Source: Bacteroides sp. M10 | Lineage (GTDB): Bacteria > Bacteroidota > Bacteroidia > Bacteroidales > Bacteroidaceae | Assembly (NCBI RefSeq): GCF_014334015.1 | Contig: NZ_CP060488.1 | Coordinates: 3,802,501-3,866,500 of the forward strand | DNA: 64,000 nt | Direction of reading: 5' to 3' | Shown: positions 36,261 to 45,808 of the stretch, piece after piece | Numbering within the stretch: position 1 is the stretch's first letter | Layout of the letters: every line of letters begins with the position of its first letter | Notes under the pieces: model-generated | The model's database searches: none | What the model was told of the DNA's origin: nothing | Seen by the model: the letters and a program-made list of their open reading frames with translations, nothing else | Program-made: the position numbers and the translations under genes

Positions 36261-37934
36261 TTACCAACCAGGGTTTTGTTTGAACTGAATACACAAGTCC
36301 TTTTCACGTTGTGGAATAGGCAGTAATTCATGTTTGTTTTTCTCTGTATATTTATATAACAAATATCTGTAATTATCTGCAGAATCCCACCAGTTTGCTA
36401 AAGCAGCATTCGTTTTTTGTATAGTTTCATAATAGATGCCCCAGCGAACTAAATCCATACGACGATGACCTTCAAATGCTAATTCATACGCACGTTCTTT
36501 TCTGACTGCTTCACGGAAAGTTTCTTCATTTAAGTTTGAAAGGTCGCAGCTTCCTGTATTGCTAGGATATCCATATCCACGACGACGAACTTCGTTAATT
36601 GCAGCATAAGCTTCTGTGGTAGGACCATGTTTCCATTCATTCAGCGCTTCGGCATAGATGAGTAATACATCTGCATAACGTAAGAAATACCAGTTTGCGT
36701 TAGATTTATCGTTATTGATAACCCCACCTGTCTTTTGGTATTTTATAAGATCCCATTTGGCTGGTGTATAGTTTTGTTTTTCTTTTTGAGCTTGAGTGGG
36801 ATCTTGGTCTTTTAATTTTGCAGATTCTTCCGTATCACTTTTACCTTTAGCCCATAATACGTAATCGTCATCATACTTATAGTTTGCTACTGATAGATCG
36901 CGACGTTTGTCATTTGCATTTTTGCCGTCTCTCCAATCGAGCACGAATGTATGGACTACTTTCATATTTCCTGCACAACTACCTCGTACACCGGCGATAG
37001 CTGTTGTTTTTACTCCATTCCATTTGCCGATACGCCCTACAGGATCTCCAGAACCAGATACGGTAGGAGAATAGAATGAAATCTCGATTAAGCTTTCTGT
37101 TGGATCCCATACACTGCTACAAGTATTTTCCCATAACTTTTCATAATTGCGCAGTAATGAATGTTTGCCGGATTCGATGAGGATACGTGCTGTTTTGGCA
37201 GCATCTTCCCATTTTGCTGTATTTTGTACAGGATATCCTGCCCATGTAGCATACACTTTTGCCAAGAGCCCAAGTGCTGCCCCTTTACTAAAACGATATG
37301 ATGTGTTCTCACGAAGCTGATCGTCGATTGCATATGGTAGGACTTCACTAGCATAAAGAAGATCGTCTTCAATAAATTCATATACTTTATCAGGAGTAGC
37401 CTGTGTAAAAGTAGTAGGAGCTTGATAAGACATCTCTGTACTGGTAATCAAAGGAATATTTCCATAACGACGAACTAACTCGAAATAGAACATGGCTCTT
37501 AACGCTCTGGCTTCGGCTATATAAAGAGTTGCGATCTTTTTATCAGTAGTATTATAAGTCTCTATTTTTCCACTAATACGTTCCAGGAAGTCGTTTGCTC
37601 TGTAGATACCTTTATAAAGGACTTGCCATGTTTGTTGAATTTCTACTTGGGTAGTAGGAAAAGCGTTATTGACAATGATACGATAATTCGTTATATCGGA
37701 ACCTTCTCCTTGAGATATATCTGTTCCCATGTTGAACAAGAAAGATAGATGATACCCGTATGCAGCATCTTCAACAGTTGTACGATATACTCCTAATAGA
37801 ACATCTTGTGCTTCTTTAGCATTAGTCATATAATTCTTCTTTTCCATTTCGCTTCTTGCCTCTTCATCTAATGAGCATGAATAAGGTAAAATGCACAGAA
37901 TGGACATTGCTATGTAATATATTAATTTCTTCAT
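36261..37934 (-). CDS. SusD-like outer-membrane lipoprotein
   Basis: 557 residues. The lipobox is LPYSC (Cys20) followed by SLDEEA, an acidic surface-export context. The SusD/RagB fold is supported by the TPR-like helices, including LRAMFYFELVRRYGNIPLI near 146 and the C-terminal EVRRRGYGYPSNTG and REAVRKERAYELAFEGHRRMDLVRWG. SusD acts as a hinged lid on SusC, binding heparin/HS oligosaccharides at the cell surface. It lies 14 bases after the susC gene, in the conserved order. Confidence 0.95.
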   Translation of the reverse strand: MKKLIYYIAMSILCILPYSCSLDEEARSEMEKKNYMTNAKEAQDVLLGVYRTTVEDAAYGYHLSFLFNMGTDISQGEGSDITNYRIIVNNAFPTTQVEIQQTWQVLYKGIYRANDFLERISGKIETYNTTDKKIATLYIAEARALRAMFYFELVRRYGNIPLITSTEMSYQAPTTFTQATPDKVYEFIEDDLLYASEVLPYAIDDQLRENTSYRFSKGAALGLLAKVYATWAGYPVQNTAKWEDAAKTARILIESGKHSLLRNYEKLWENTCSSVWDPTESLIEISFYSPTVSGSGDPVGRIGKWNGVKTTAIAGVRGSCAGNMKVVHTFVLDWRDGKNANDKRRDLSVANYKYDDDYVLWAKGKSDTEESAKLKDQDPTQAQKEKQNYTPAKWDLIKYQKTGGVINNDKSNANWYFLRYADVLLIYAEALNEWKHGPTTEAYAAINEVRRRGYGYPSNTGSCDLSNLNEETFREAVRKERAYELAFEGHRRMDLVRWGIYYETIQKTNAALANWWDSADNYRYLLYKYTEKNKHELLPIPQREKDLCIQFKQNPGW

Positions 37935-37948
37935 ATTATTTTCTCATA

Positions 37949-40900
37949 TTAGAACTGTAAATCAATACCAAATGTAAATACTCTACTCTTAGGATAAGCA
38001 CCCCAATCCAGTCCGGGAGTCATAGGACTTTTGCTGGCTGTACTTACTTCCGGATCATATCCGCTATAGTTGTTAAAGCAGAAGAGATTTTGTCCGGTAG
38101 CATATACGCGAAGTTTGGATACATGGAAACTACGAGTCCATTTATGAGGCAGTGTATATCCTAGTGTTATATTCTTCAAACGTAGGAAAGAACCATCTTC
38201 TACAAATCGTGAATACACATCGTTTACTACGTATCCATTGTAGCGAGGTACCTTGTTTGAAGCGTTTGTCGGACTCCAACGGTCTGCTACTTCTGCTAAT
38301 TGGTTTCTACGTTGTGTATTGGTTTGAGTTGCATACAAACGGGTTGCATTATAAATGTCATTGCCGTAATTGAATTGCAACATAAAGCTAAAATCAATAC
38401 CTTTATAGTTGAATGTGTTAGTGATACCACCATACCATTTAGGCAAAGCATTACCGATAACAGTACGGTCTTTAGTTGTTATTACTCCATCACCATCTTG
38501 ATCTTTATATTTAACTGCTCCCGGAGACAATCTGTTTCCAAGACTTGGATTGCTTGTTACGCCTTCCTTTAATATTAAAGTGCTGGAACCCGGAACTGAA
38601 TAAAAATCTGAATATTGATAAATACCATCAAATTCATATCCGTAAATCAGACCAAGCGATTGTCCGACAATAGCCATATAATCATATGAAGTGAAATTGC
38701 TATCAAAGCCAGAACGTGCTTGCATGTAGTTTACTCCTGACGCCAGTGACTTCAATGTATTCCTGATGAATGATATATTAAAGTTGGTTTGCCAAGTAAA
38801 ATTCCGAGTTTGAATATTGGTGCTGTTTAAACTTAATTCAATACCCTTATTTTGAATTTTTCCTACGTTTTGCATTTGTGAGTCAAATCCTGTAATATGT
38901 GCCAGTGATTGTGACAATAGCAAGTCTTTTGTATTCTTGATAAAGAATTCAGCGGTTAAATTTAGGCGGTTGTCAAAGAAACCTAAGTCAATACCTAAGT
39001 TAGTAGTGTTTGATCCTTCCCATTTCAAATTCTTATTTCTAAGTTGTTTAGGATTTAAAACAGTAACACTACTATTGCCTATACCATATTTATTTGCTTC
39101 ATATAGGTCCAGAGATAGATAGTTAGGTATATTGTCATTTCCTACTGTACCCCAACCTAAACGAATTTTGAAATTTGAAATCCATTTAATATCTTTCATG
39201 AATGCTTCTTCTGATACACGCCACGCTGCAGAGAAAGAAGGGAAGAATCCCCATTTCTTATTTGATGAGAATACCGTAGAACCATCGGCACGTACTGTTG
39301 CTGTAAATAGATAACGGTTGTCGTAGTTATAGTTAGCACGTGCATAAAATGATAATAACGTTTTATCGTAGTAAGTACTTTCAACCTTACTTGGAGTTGC
39401 ACCTAGCCCCATGTTGTCATTTTCCATTTGATCGAAAGGGAATCCCATTGCTTCACCCAACAAATATTCTGTACTTTTGTAGGATACTTCGTGTCCTAGC
39501 ATGACATCATAATTATGTTTCTTTACCTTTTGTTTCCAGGTTAAAGTATTAAAGTTGGTCCAGCGTACATCGCGTTGCATGGTTGTACGTCCATAAGGTT
39601 GTTCACCATTACGATATGCTTCCTTAGAGCCATTTTTGTAAAAAATGTCAGTGCGGCTATTGGTTGTATTATATGTCCCGGCACTCTTAAAAGTAAGTCC
39701 TTGTATGATCTGCCAGCTTACAGATGCATTTCCAGACCACATTTCGCCACGTTTATTGTTAGTTACAGATTGAGTTTGCATAACAGGATTAACCTGTGCT
39801 AGGCTTTCGCCTGTTTCTAGCATTTCCGGGTCAATGGCCGAATGCAATAATTCTTCGTCGGTTAGCTTATTTCCACCTGTGGGACGTGCGCTAAGTATCT
39901 GAGCTAACATATTGAAGCGTCCGGAATCAGCTGTTGTTCCTACACCTTTACGATTAGTTAAAGCATAGTTAATAGTTGCATTGAACGATATATTTTTATT
40001 AATCTTTTGATCTATACGAAACTTAGCTGTTGTTTTGTCAAAACCGCTGTTGTTGAAGATACCGTTTTCTACATAGCGAGAAAAAGCCGCATTATATTGT
40101 GTATCATTGCTACCACCTCTAAGAGAGAAATTATGATCTTGAGACCAAGTCGGGTTGAAAGTCTCTTCTTGCCAATCTACTCCTTTTACGCCTACATAAT
40201 CTTCTAATGAATGGTATCTAATTGGTTTTCCGGCATCATCAAATTCTTTGTCAGAAATGTAACTGCTCAAGAGATCATTATTAACTTCACCCTGTAATTT
40301 CACAAATTCGTAGGGAGATAATACATCCAATGTTTTAGAGATTTTACGATAACTTGCAGAACCATTATAGCTAATTTGTGGTTTCCCGCTTTTTCCTGAT
40401 TTTGTTGTAATCATCACAACACCATTTGCTGCACGTGCACCATAAATGGCAGAAGATGAAGCGTCTTTAAGTACTTCAATAGATTCAATATCTGAATTTG
40501 ATAAATAATCAATGTCGTCTACCTGAAAACCGTCTACAATGTAGAGCGGGCTTGAATCACCTGTCAGACTTCCTACACCACGAATGTTGATGTTGAACCC
40601 TGCACCAGGAGTACCATCTGTAGATGTGATTTGCACTCCGGCTATTTGTCCACCTAATGCACCTGCTACAGAACTTGTTTGAAATCCTTCAATATCTTTG
40701 GCAGCAACAGAAGCAACAGAACCTGTCAAATCGCTACGTTTCATCGCGCCATATCCAACTACTACTACCTCATCTAGTGCCTGGTTATCTGGAACCATTT
40801 TTATATTAATGGATCCTTGACCATTGAATTTTAGTTCTTGTGTTTTATAACCAATGTAAGAGATAGAAATTGTAGCTCCTTTTTTTGCTTTTAGAGTAAA

Positions 40901-41104
40901 TTTTCCATCAAAGTCTGTGATAGCTCCTGTCGAGGTGCCTTTAGCTTGTATAGTTGCTCCAATAAGAGGTGTGTCTGTTTCGTCTACAATAACACCTTTT
41001 AAAGTTAATTCTTGAGCATATACGCTGATTGTGACTATCAGTGCTAAGAGGGTGAAATACCCTCTTATGCTTATTGATTTAATTAGATTGTTTATGTTAT
41101 ACAT
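37949..41104 (-). CDS. SusC-like TonB-dependent transporter
   Basis: 1051 residues: signal peptide to about AQ (31), CarboxypepD_reg-like domain about 34-105 (LKGVIVDETDTPLIGATIQA), TonB box EVVVVGYG near 112, plug domain (ALGGQIAGVQI, LYIVDGFQVDDIDYLSNSDIESIEVLKD, SSAIYGARAANGVVMITTK) and a 22-strand barrel to the C-terminus ending in Phe. It imports heparin/HS oligosaccharides across the outer membrane using TonB energy, with the SusD protein as partner. It has no STN domain, so control is by the HTCS rather than by an ECF sigma/FecR pair. Confidence 0.96.
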   Translation of the reverse strand: MYNINNLIKSISIRGYFTLLALIVTISVYAQELTLKGVIVDETDTPLIGATIQAKGTSTGAITDFDGKFTLKAKKGATISISYIGYKTQELKFNGQGSINIKMVPDNQALDEVVVVGYGAMKRSDLTGSVASVAAKDIEGFQTSSVAGALGGQIAGVQITSTDGTPGAGFNINIRGVGSLTGDSSPLYIVDGFQVDDIDYLSNSDIESIEVLKDASSSAIYGARAANGVVMITTKSGKSGKPQISYNGSASYRKISKTLDVLSPYEFVKLQGEVNNDLLSSYISDKEFDDAGKPIRYHSLEDYVGVKGVDWQEETFNPTWSQDHNFSLRGGSNDTQYNAAFSRYVENGIFNNSGFDKTTAKFRIDQKINKNISFNATINYALTNRKGVGTTADSGRFNMLAQILSARPTGGNKLTDEELLHSAIDPEMLETGESLAQVNPVMQTQSVTNNKRGEMWSGNASVSWQIIQGLTFKSAGTYNTTNSRTDIFYKNGSKEAYRNGEQPYGRTTMQRDVRWTNFNTLTWKQKVKKHNYDVMLGHEVSYKSTEYLLGEAMGFPFDQMENDNMGLGATPSKVESTYYDKTLLSFYARANYNYDNRYLFTATVRADGSTVFSSNKKWGFFPSFSAAWRVSEEAFMKDIKWISNFKIRLGWGTVGNDNIPNYLSLDLYEANKYGIGNSSVTVLNPKQLRNKNLKWEGSNTTNLGIDLGFFDNRLNLTAEFFIKNTKDLLLSQSLAHITGFDSQMQNVGKIQNKGIELSLNSTNIQTRNFTWQTNFNISFIRNTLKSLASGVNYMQARSGFDSNFTSYDYMAIVGQSLGLIYGYEFDGIYQYSDFYSVPGSSTLILKEGVTSNPSLGNRLSPGAVKYKDQDGDGVITTKDRTVIGNALPKWYGGITNTFNYKGIDFSFMLQFNYGNDIYNATRLYATQTNTQRRNQLAEVADRWSPTNASNKVPRYNGYVVNDVYSRFVEDGSFLRLKNITLGYTLPHKWTRSFHVSKLRVYATGQNLFCFNNYSGYDPEVSTASKSPMTPGLDWGAYPKSRVFTFGIDLQF

Positions 41105-41130
41105 AATTTCTATTTTTAACGTATTAGTAT

Positions 41131-43329
41131 TTAGAAGTTAGGATCGAACCAGATGATTAGCGGGAACACCTGACTACCTTTTTGAGGATCTGCTCCGGTT
41201 TTATCGAAAGTCATCTGACCTGTGAATATACCATTAGGATACTCTCCGTCTAAAACCCATTTATTAGGATTCAATTTGAGGGCAAGCCCGTTAGTAGGAT
41301 CAACATATCCTATAGCATAACTTAAAGTGTTTTTATTTTTCTCTATATTGGCATAATAGGAAATAGCATTCCTGGAACCTGTGTTAACCCCTCTACCAGA
41401 GTCTTCTCCGAATTTAGTCCAGAGAGTGTTCAGGAAGTTAGAAGTTTTAGGATCGCCATTGGTAAATGTACCGCTAATTGCCGTATAGTTAAATGAACGT
41501 CTGTAGTCTAAAGTGAACAATGATAAAGCTTCCGCATCTATACCTTTAATAATTGGTTTTTCAGAATAAGTACTATTACCAATTGTTTTTGGATTAACTT
41601 GGAATACAAATGGATTATATAATACATGAACACCAGCTATAACCAAGTCATAATGTATAAAGACAGGTACTTCCAGTGAGAATTCAGAATCTTTGTCTTC
41701 ACCAACAGTGGCTGTAACAAAGAAGAATCCTGAACCATTTGTGGCTACTGGATCTGTTGCATCTAATCCTGGCCATATAGCATTTGCAAATGAAATCTTA
41801 CCATTTTCATCTATTTCCAACTTATCACAGTTCTTTCCGTTTCTGATACTCCATCGTACATTTTTTCCTGTGATATCTGTAGTAGGAGCTTCTATTGTGA
41901 ATTTACTTAGAATCGTAGCAGCATTGGCTGCTTTATCTACTGTGATTCTAAATTGATTGGCATTGCTTATTGCATCTACCCCAATGTTATTTCCGTAGCG
42001 TATGAAGCTAAATTTATTCGGATTATTCTTAACCTTTAAGTTGAATGACGCTTCTTTTGAATTTTTAGTATTAGAGGCAGTCACTGTAATGGTATAGTCT
42101 CCGTTTGGTATGGTGTGGCCTTTCTTTGCAGATACTACTCCATTTTTGTCAATAGACAACTGTTTATTTAGATCATCCTTTAATGTGAACGTAATCCCAT
42201 CTCCTTCAAGTCCTTCATCAGGAGTTACTTTTAATGGTGATGATTCATATATTTCTACATTCACAGGATAGCTAAAGTTTGCTACAGGTACAATTCTGTT
42301 TACTACTTTAAGAGTATATACATTGTTAAATGATACTCCATCTGTAGTATATTTATTTGCTACTTTTACAGATATTACATATTCCTGACCTATTTCAAAG
42401 CCGTGATGTTTGTCGACAGAGAGTACACCTGTTGTCGGATCAATTTTAATTTTATCCGTTGATGGTTCGATGCTTTCAATAGAATAGGCTATATTTTCCA
42501 AAGAGCCTTTTAGCATTGGAGCTTCACTTTTGAAAGTGGTTTCGGGTCCTTCCGCTGTTTCAGCTTCTATCAATCCTTCGTTAGGTTCATAAGTTAATCC
42601 TAAAGGTTTAGATGTGACATTGATAGTCAATGCATTCTCAAAGATTCCTTCATCTTCAGACGATGCGCCGGTAGTGAGTTTTAATGAAAGAGTATGTATT
42701 CCAGGTGCAATATCGCTTCCTCTTACAATTGTAATTTCTCCTGTTTGGGAGATATTGAAGAATGAAGAAATGTCACTTTTTGCTATTTCATATTTGGTAA
42801 TAGATACATGATTACCATCAGTCTTAACTTGTGCTGTAGGTAATTCTTCCGTGCTTTCTGCATCTGAAACAATGCTGTATTCTATTTGAATTTCATTAGG
42901 TTCTACAGTGATGCCATCCGGTACAGGTTTCATCATGTTTACTTCTACAATATCCTTGTACTCATGATACGAACCACCAGCCATACATGAAATGGAAATT
43001 TTATATAAGCCTACCGGTGTGTCTTTTGCACTATTGATTTCAATAGCACCGGTTTCTTTATTGATAATAAAATCACTACCCATATAAGGTTCACCGTTTA
43101 ATGTGATGCTTGTGATTGTAAAATCGGAAGGAACGCTCCCTTTGTAAGAAGGCTCTGAAATGATCCCGCTCATAGATGGACCTATATCGGTCATGCCTAA
43201 ATAATAAAGTGCGAAACCAGTAGTGTCAGTGGTATCCTCATCTGAACAAGATGTATAGGTCATGACTAATACAACTGCCATCAAGACACCTAAAAAATGA
43301 GAAATGTCTTTTAGTAATTTAGATTTCAT
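41131..43329 (-). CDS. Surface glycan-binding lipoprotein of the heparin/HS locus
   Basis: 732 residues. Lipobox TYTSC (Cys28) followed by SDEDTTD, an acidic surface-export signal. Tandem beta-sandwich domains with cadherin/Ig-like repeats are suggested by recurring ITGEI...-type strands: GAIEINSAKDTPVGLY near 97, GEITIVRGSDIAPGIHTL near 197, GVLSVDKHHGFEIGQEYVI near 304 and GVVSAKKGHTIPNGDYTI near 394. The C-terminal domain ends in FPLIIWFDPNF. It stands in the position of surface glycan-binding proteins that capture heparin for the nearby surface PL12 and SusC/D. The ligand site cannot be read directly. Confidence 0.85.
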   Translation of the reverse strand: MKSKLLKDISHFLGVLMAVVLVMTYTSCSDEDTTDTTGFALYYLGMTDIGPSMSGIISEPSYKGSVPSDFTITSITLNGEPYMGSDFIINKETGAIEINSAKDTPVGLYKISISCMAGGSYHEYKDIVEVNMMKPVPDGITVEPNEIQIEYSIVSDAESTEELPTAQVKTDGNHVSITKYEIAKSDISSFFNISQTGEITIVRGSDIAPGIHTLSLKLTTGASSEDEGIFENALTINVTSKPLGLTYEPNEGLIEAETAEGPETTFKSEAPMLKGSLENIAYSIESIEPSTDKIKIDPTTGVLSVDKHHGFEIGQEYVISVKVANKYTTDGVSFNNVYTLKVVNRIVPVANFSYPVNVEIYESSPLKVTPDEGLEGDGITFTLKDDLNKQLSIDKNGVVSAKKGHTIPNGDYTITVTASNTKNSKEASFNLKVKNNPNKFSFIRYGNNIGVDAISNANQFRITVDKAANAATILSKFTIEAPTTDITGKNVRWSIRNGKNCDKLEIDENGKISFANAIWPGLDATDPVATNGSGFFFVTATVGEDKDSEFSLEVPVFIHYDLVIAGVHVLYNPFVFQVNPKTIGNSTYSEKPIIKGIDAEALSLFTLDYRRSFNYTAISGTFTNGDPKTSNFLNTLWTKFGEDSGRGVNTGSRNAISYYANIEKNKNTLSYAIGYVDPTNGLALKLNPNKWVLDGEYPNGIFTGQMTFDKTGADPQKGSQVFPLIIWFDPNF

Positions 43330-43347
43330 ATTATATGATTATTAGAT

Positions 43348-45567
43348 TTATTTTGAAGAAAGATCGTACACTGTACCTTTGACTGTGACTTGAATAGATA
43401 CCCCTTCTGAATGGAATGTTCCAGCCGTTCCATCTTCATTATCAGTAAATTTGGCATCAACTTTCAGCTCCTCCCGTTCTGTATCGTTTTCAAATGGGCA
43501 GAGAATTGTTATATAGCGGGTTGCACTGATTTCAATAGGCGTAATTTTAGGCTGACGAAGAGTGATTTGGTAGCCTAGACGTATAGGACCATCTTCTTTG
43601 TCTGTGTTTGTAGATACTACATTGGTCACATCTGTTGTAGATAATGCTTTGGCTGTTAGATCTTGACTCGTTTCTGTAAATGTGCCAGCAAAAATATTAT
43701 TACTAGCAAAATTAGTATATGCCTGATAATACTTATTATTGTTTACAGATGTTTGCAGATTTTTGTCAAATACAGAAGGAGTATCTTTATCACTAAGCAG
43801 ATGGAAATTTATATTTGTCTTAGTACCAAGCGTAGATGCGCCATAACCTTCGTCTACAATCACAAAGAATTTCTGATTAACAAAGAATACAGTTCTACGG
43901 TGGGTGATGTCATCTGATTGTTGGTTTTCCGTAACTAAAATGTCTACATTATTTTTAGTTTCTAATTTGATCATTTTTCCTTCCATTACGCCACCTTGGC
44001 CGGTTGGCTTAGCAACTCCAATGGTTTTACTCATAATAGTCATTGTATTATGATTAACAGTTGAAGCGTATTTAGTACGAGCAGCTCCAGTATTGTAGGT
44101 AAATACACCTGCATCAGGGAAGAAGTTACGATCTTTGCGGTATAAACCGAAGGTTCCATTGTCAGGTTGGCAGTGCCATTGATTGGTAGGATTGTAGTTG
44201 TTCTTTAGAATCATCATGGTTGCATCTTTATCCCAACCGCTGCGTAACATATAATAACCAGAGGTGCTATAAGCTTTAGTTGTGTATGAAGGTTTACTTC
44301 CGTTCTTTCCTTCTGTTGCTACCCATAATAGCTCATTATTGTCAGGATACATAGCAGAATATTCCTTTAGCCTATTCAACAAAGTGCTTTTAGAATATGA
44401 AGCTGAACGGGTATCATTGAAATTGTCTATGGTATAATTAGGGTAAATCATATCCATAACAAATTCTGTTGCTTTCTTTAGTTTGCTGATGTAGCTGGGA
44501 GACAATAAATTAGTTTTGTTGTTAGCTTGAGCTATAAGATATATTTCTCGGAAGTCACTAATGGCAGCAGTATGATAGCTAAAATCTAACTCATATTCCA
44601 CTCCATCATCATTAAATTGTGTGTCTAATGATTCGTTTAATCCTTGTGTTCCTTCTGTAGCCCATGTTGATGCATTCTTAAATTCCGGCATTAGCATGCC
44701 AGCAGTGGCTACGGCTTGATATTGAGAAATTAAGATATTGCCACTTTGATAATAATTCAATCGAATACACTCTACCTCTTTTTCAAATGCAACCAAGAAA
44801 GTAGAAAGCCATTCCGGAGTGAAATTTGTGGAATGAATAAAATAGGGCATAATGTCTACTTGGGAAAGAACTCTTTCTGCTACTTGTAGGCCTTTCCATT
44901 GATAGTCTACATCATTTTCGGAACCGCCAGCTGGTGGGAATATGGTTCCGGGAGTATATGGGAATGTTTCGATCCAACTGCCGTATGCTTCAATCCATGA
45001 TTGGATATATTTTTCATCTTTACTAATACGGTATGCTTTTGCTTGGGGAAGCATCCATTGATGGCGATGAAGTTGGTATCTGAATTCTTGCTCTTTTTTC
45101 TGTTTATCTTCGTTGGCATTCCAATCTATTTTCTTTGCAGATGCATCATAGAAAGAATAATATGTTTCTAGTTTAGTTACTTCATCTACACTTTCGGCGA
45201 ATCCTTTTACATAGAAACGATGTTCAAGTGCTTGATCGGCAATGCGTTGATCTTTCTCGGAAATTGTTGGGTTAATCAAGTTGACATTAGGGTTGTTTAC
45301 GTCTACTCTTGTTCTATAATACTCTAGTAATTCGTTAGCTGCATAATAGTATTCTCCATTTTCATAGAATTTTTTCACTTTCTCTAATCCTGGGTAATCG
45401 AGGTTAATGATCTCAAATAACTTTGAGTCTACAACTTCATTAGGTTTGTTTTCAGGAAGTATTTCTACTCCTGGACTAACTTCACCTGTTAATAAGTCAT
45501 CATCATCATCTACGCATCCGGTAAAAGCAACGGTTGCGAACATACAAATAAAGAAGATGTTCTTCAT
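43348..45567 (-). CDS. Surface heparinase III-type lyase, PL12 lipoprotein
   Basis: 739 residues. Lipobox FTGC (Cys18) followed directly by VDDDDD, the acidic signal of surface lipoproteins. The mature enzyme has the PL12 toroid and beta-sandwich with catalytic Asn277 (QSGNILIS), Tyr331 (DFSYHTAAI) and His465 (WHCQPDNG). It probably makes the first cuts in heparan sulfate on the cell surface. It is first in the transport operon (PL12, glycan-binding protein, SusC, SusD). Compared with the periplasmic PL12, it has an extra linker of about 30 residues and an insertion near 120-160. Confidence 0.93.
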   Translation of the reverse strand: MKNIFFICMFATVAFTGCVDDDDDLLTGEVSPGVEILPENKPNEVVDSKLFEIINLDYPGLEKVKKFYENGEYYYAANELLEYYRTRVDVNNPNVNLINPTISEKDQRIADQALEHRFYVKGFAESVDEVTKLETYYSFYDASAKKIDWNANEDKQKKEQEFRYQLHRHQWMLPQAKAYRISKDEKYIQSWIEAYGSWIETFPYTPGTIFPPAGGSENDVDYQWKGLQVAERVLSQVDIMPYFIHSTNFTPEWLSTFLVAFEKEVECIRLNYYQSGNILISQYQAVATAGMLMPEFKNASTWATEGTQGLNESLDTQFNDDGVEYELDFSYHTAAISDFREIYLIAQANNKTNLLSPSYISKLKKATEFVMDMIYPNYTIDNFNDTRSASYSKSTLLNRLKEYSAMYPDNNELLWVATEGKNGSKPSYTTKAYSTSGYYMLRSGWDKDATMMILKNNYNPTNQWHCQPDNGTFGLYRKDRNFFPDAGVFTYNTGAARTKYASTVNHNTMTIMSKTIGVAKPTGQGGVMEGKMIKLETKNNVDILVTENQQSDDITHRRTVFFVNQKFFVIVDEGYGASTLGTKTNINFHLLSDKDTPSVFDKNLQTSVNNNKYYQAYTNFASNNIFAGTFTETSQDLTAKALSTTDVTNVVSTNTDKEDGPIRLGYQITLRQPKITPIEISATRYITILCPFENDTEREELKVDAKFTDNEDGTAGTFHSEGVSIQVTVKGTVYDLSSK

Positions 45568-45611
45568 ACTTTATTAGGTTTTAATTATTAAAAGTTATAT
45601 TTTACTGTTTG

Positions 45612-45646
45612 CAAAATTAGCTTATTAAATTATAGACTACAGTCTA
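45612..45646 (-). promoter_or_regulatory. Candidate regulated promoter and palindrome for the surface PL12-SusCD operon
   Basis: TAATTTTG at 45612-45619 on minus matches TAnnTTTG. The -33 position has no TTTG but carries a palindrome TAGACT-AC-AGTCTA at 45633-45646. This fits an activator-dependent start site, with the HTCS as the likely activator. TSS and leader (about 40 bases) are inferred. Confidence 0.5.
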
Positions 45647-45717
45647 GCTTGTTCACACTTTGTTCAAAAATGATTTTTTTGATATTAAATTTGTTGAATC
45701 ATATATTACTTCTGTCT

Positions 45718-45752
45718 AAAAAGCCTGTTACGGATCTGATAGCAGGCTTTTT
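45718..45752 (-). terminator. Rho-independent terminator after the GH95-like gene
   Basis: AAAAAGCCTG pairs with CAGGCTTTTT, and the U-run follows on minus. It lies about 57 bases after the GH95-like stop, so this gene is a separate transcript from the surface PL12 operon. Confidence 0.85.
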
Positions 45753-45808
45753 ATGTATCATAATGTAATCTAATCTACCAGTATTTACAAGGTTGGTTTT
45801 GTACATTT

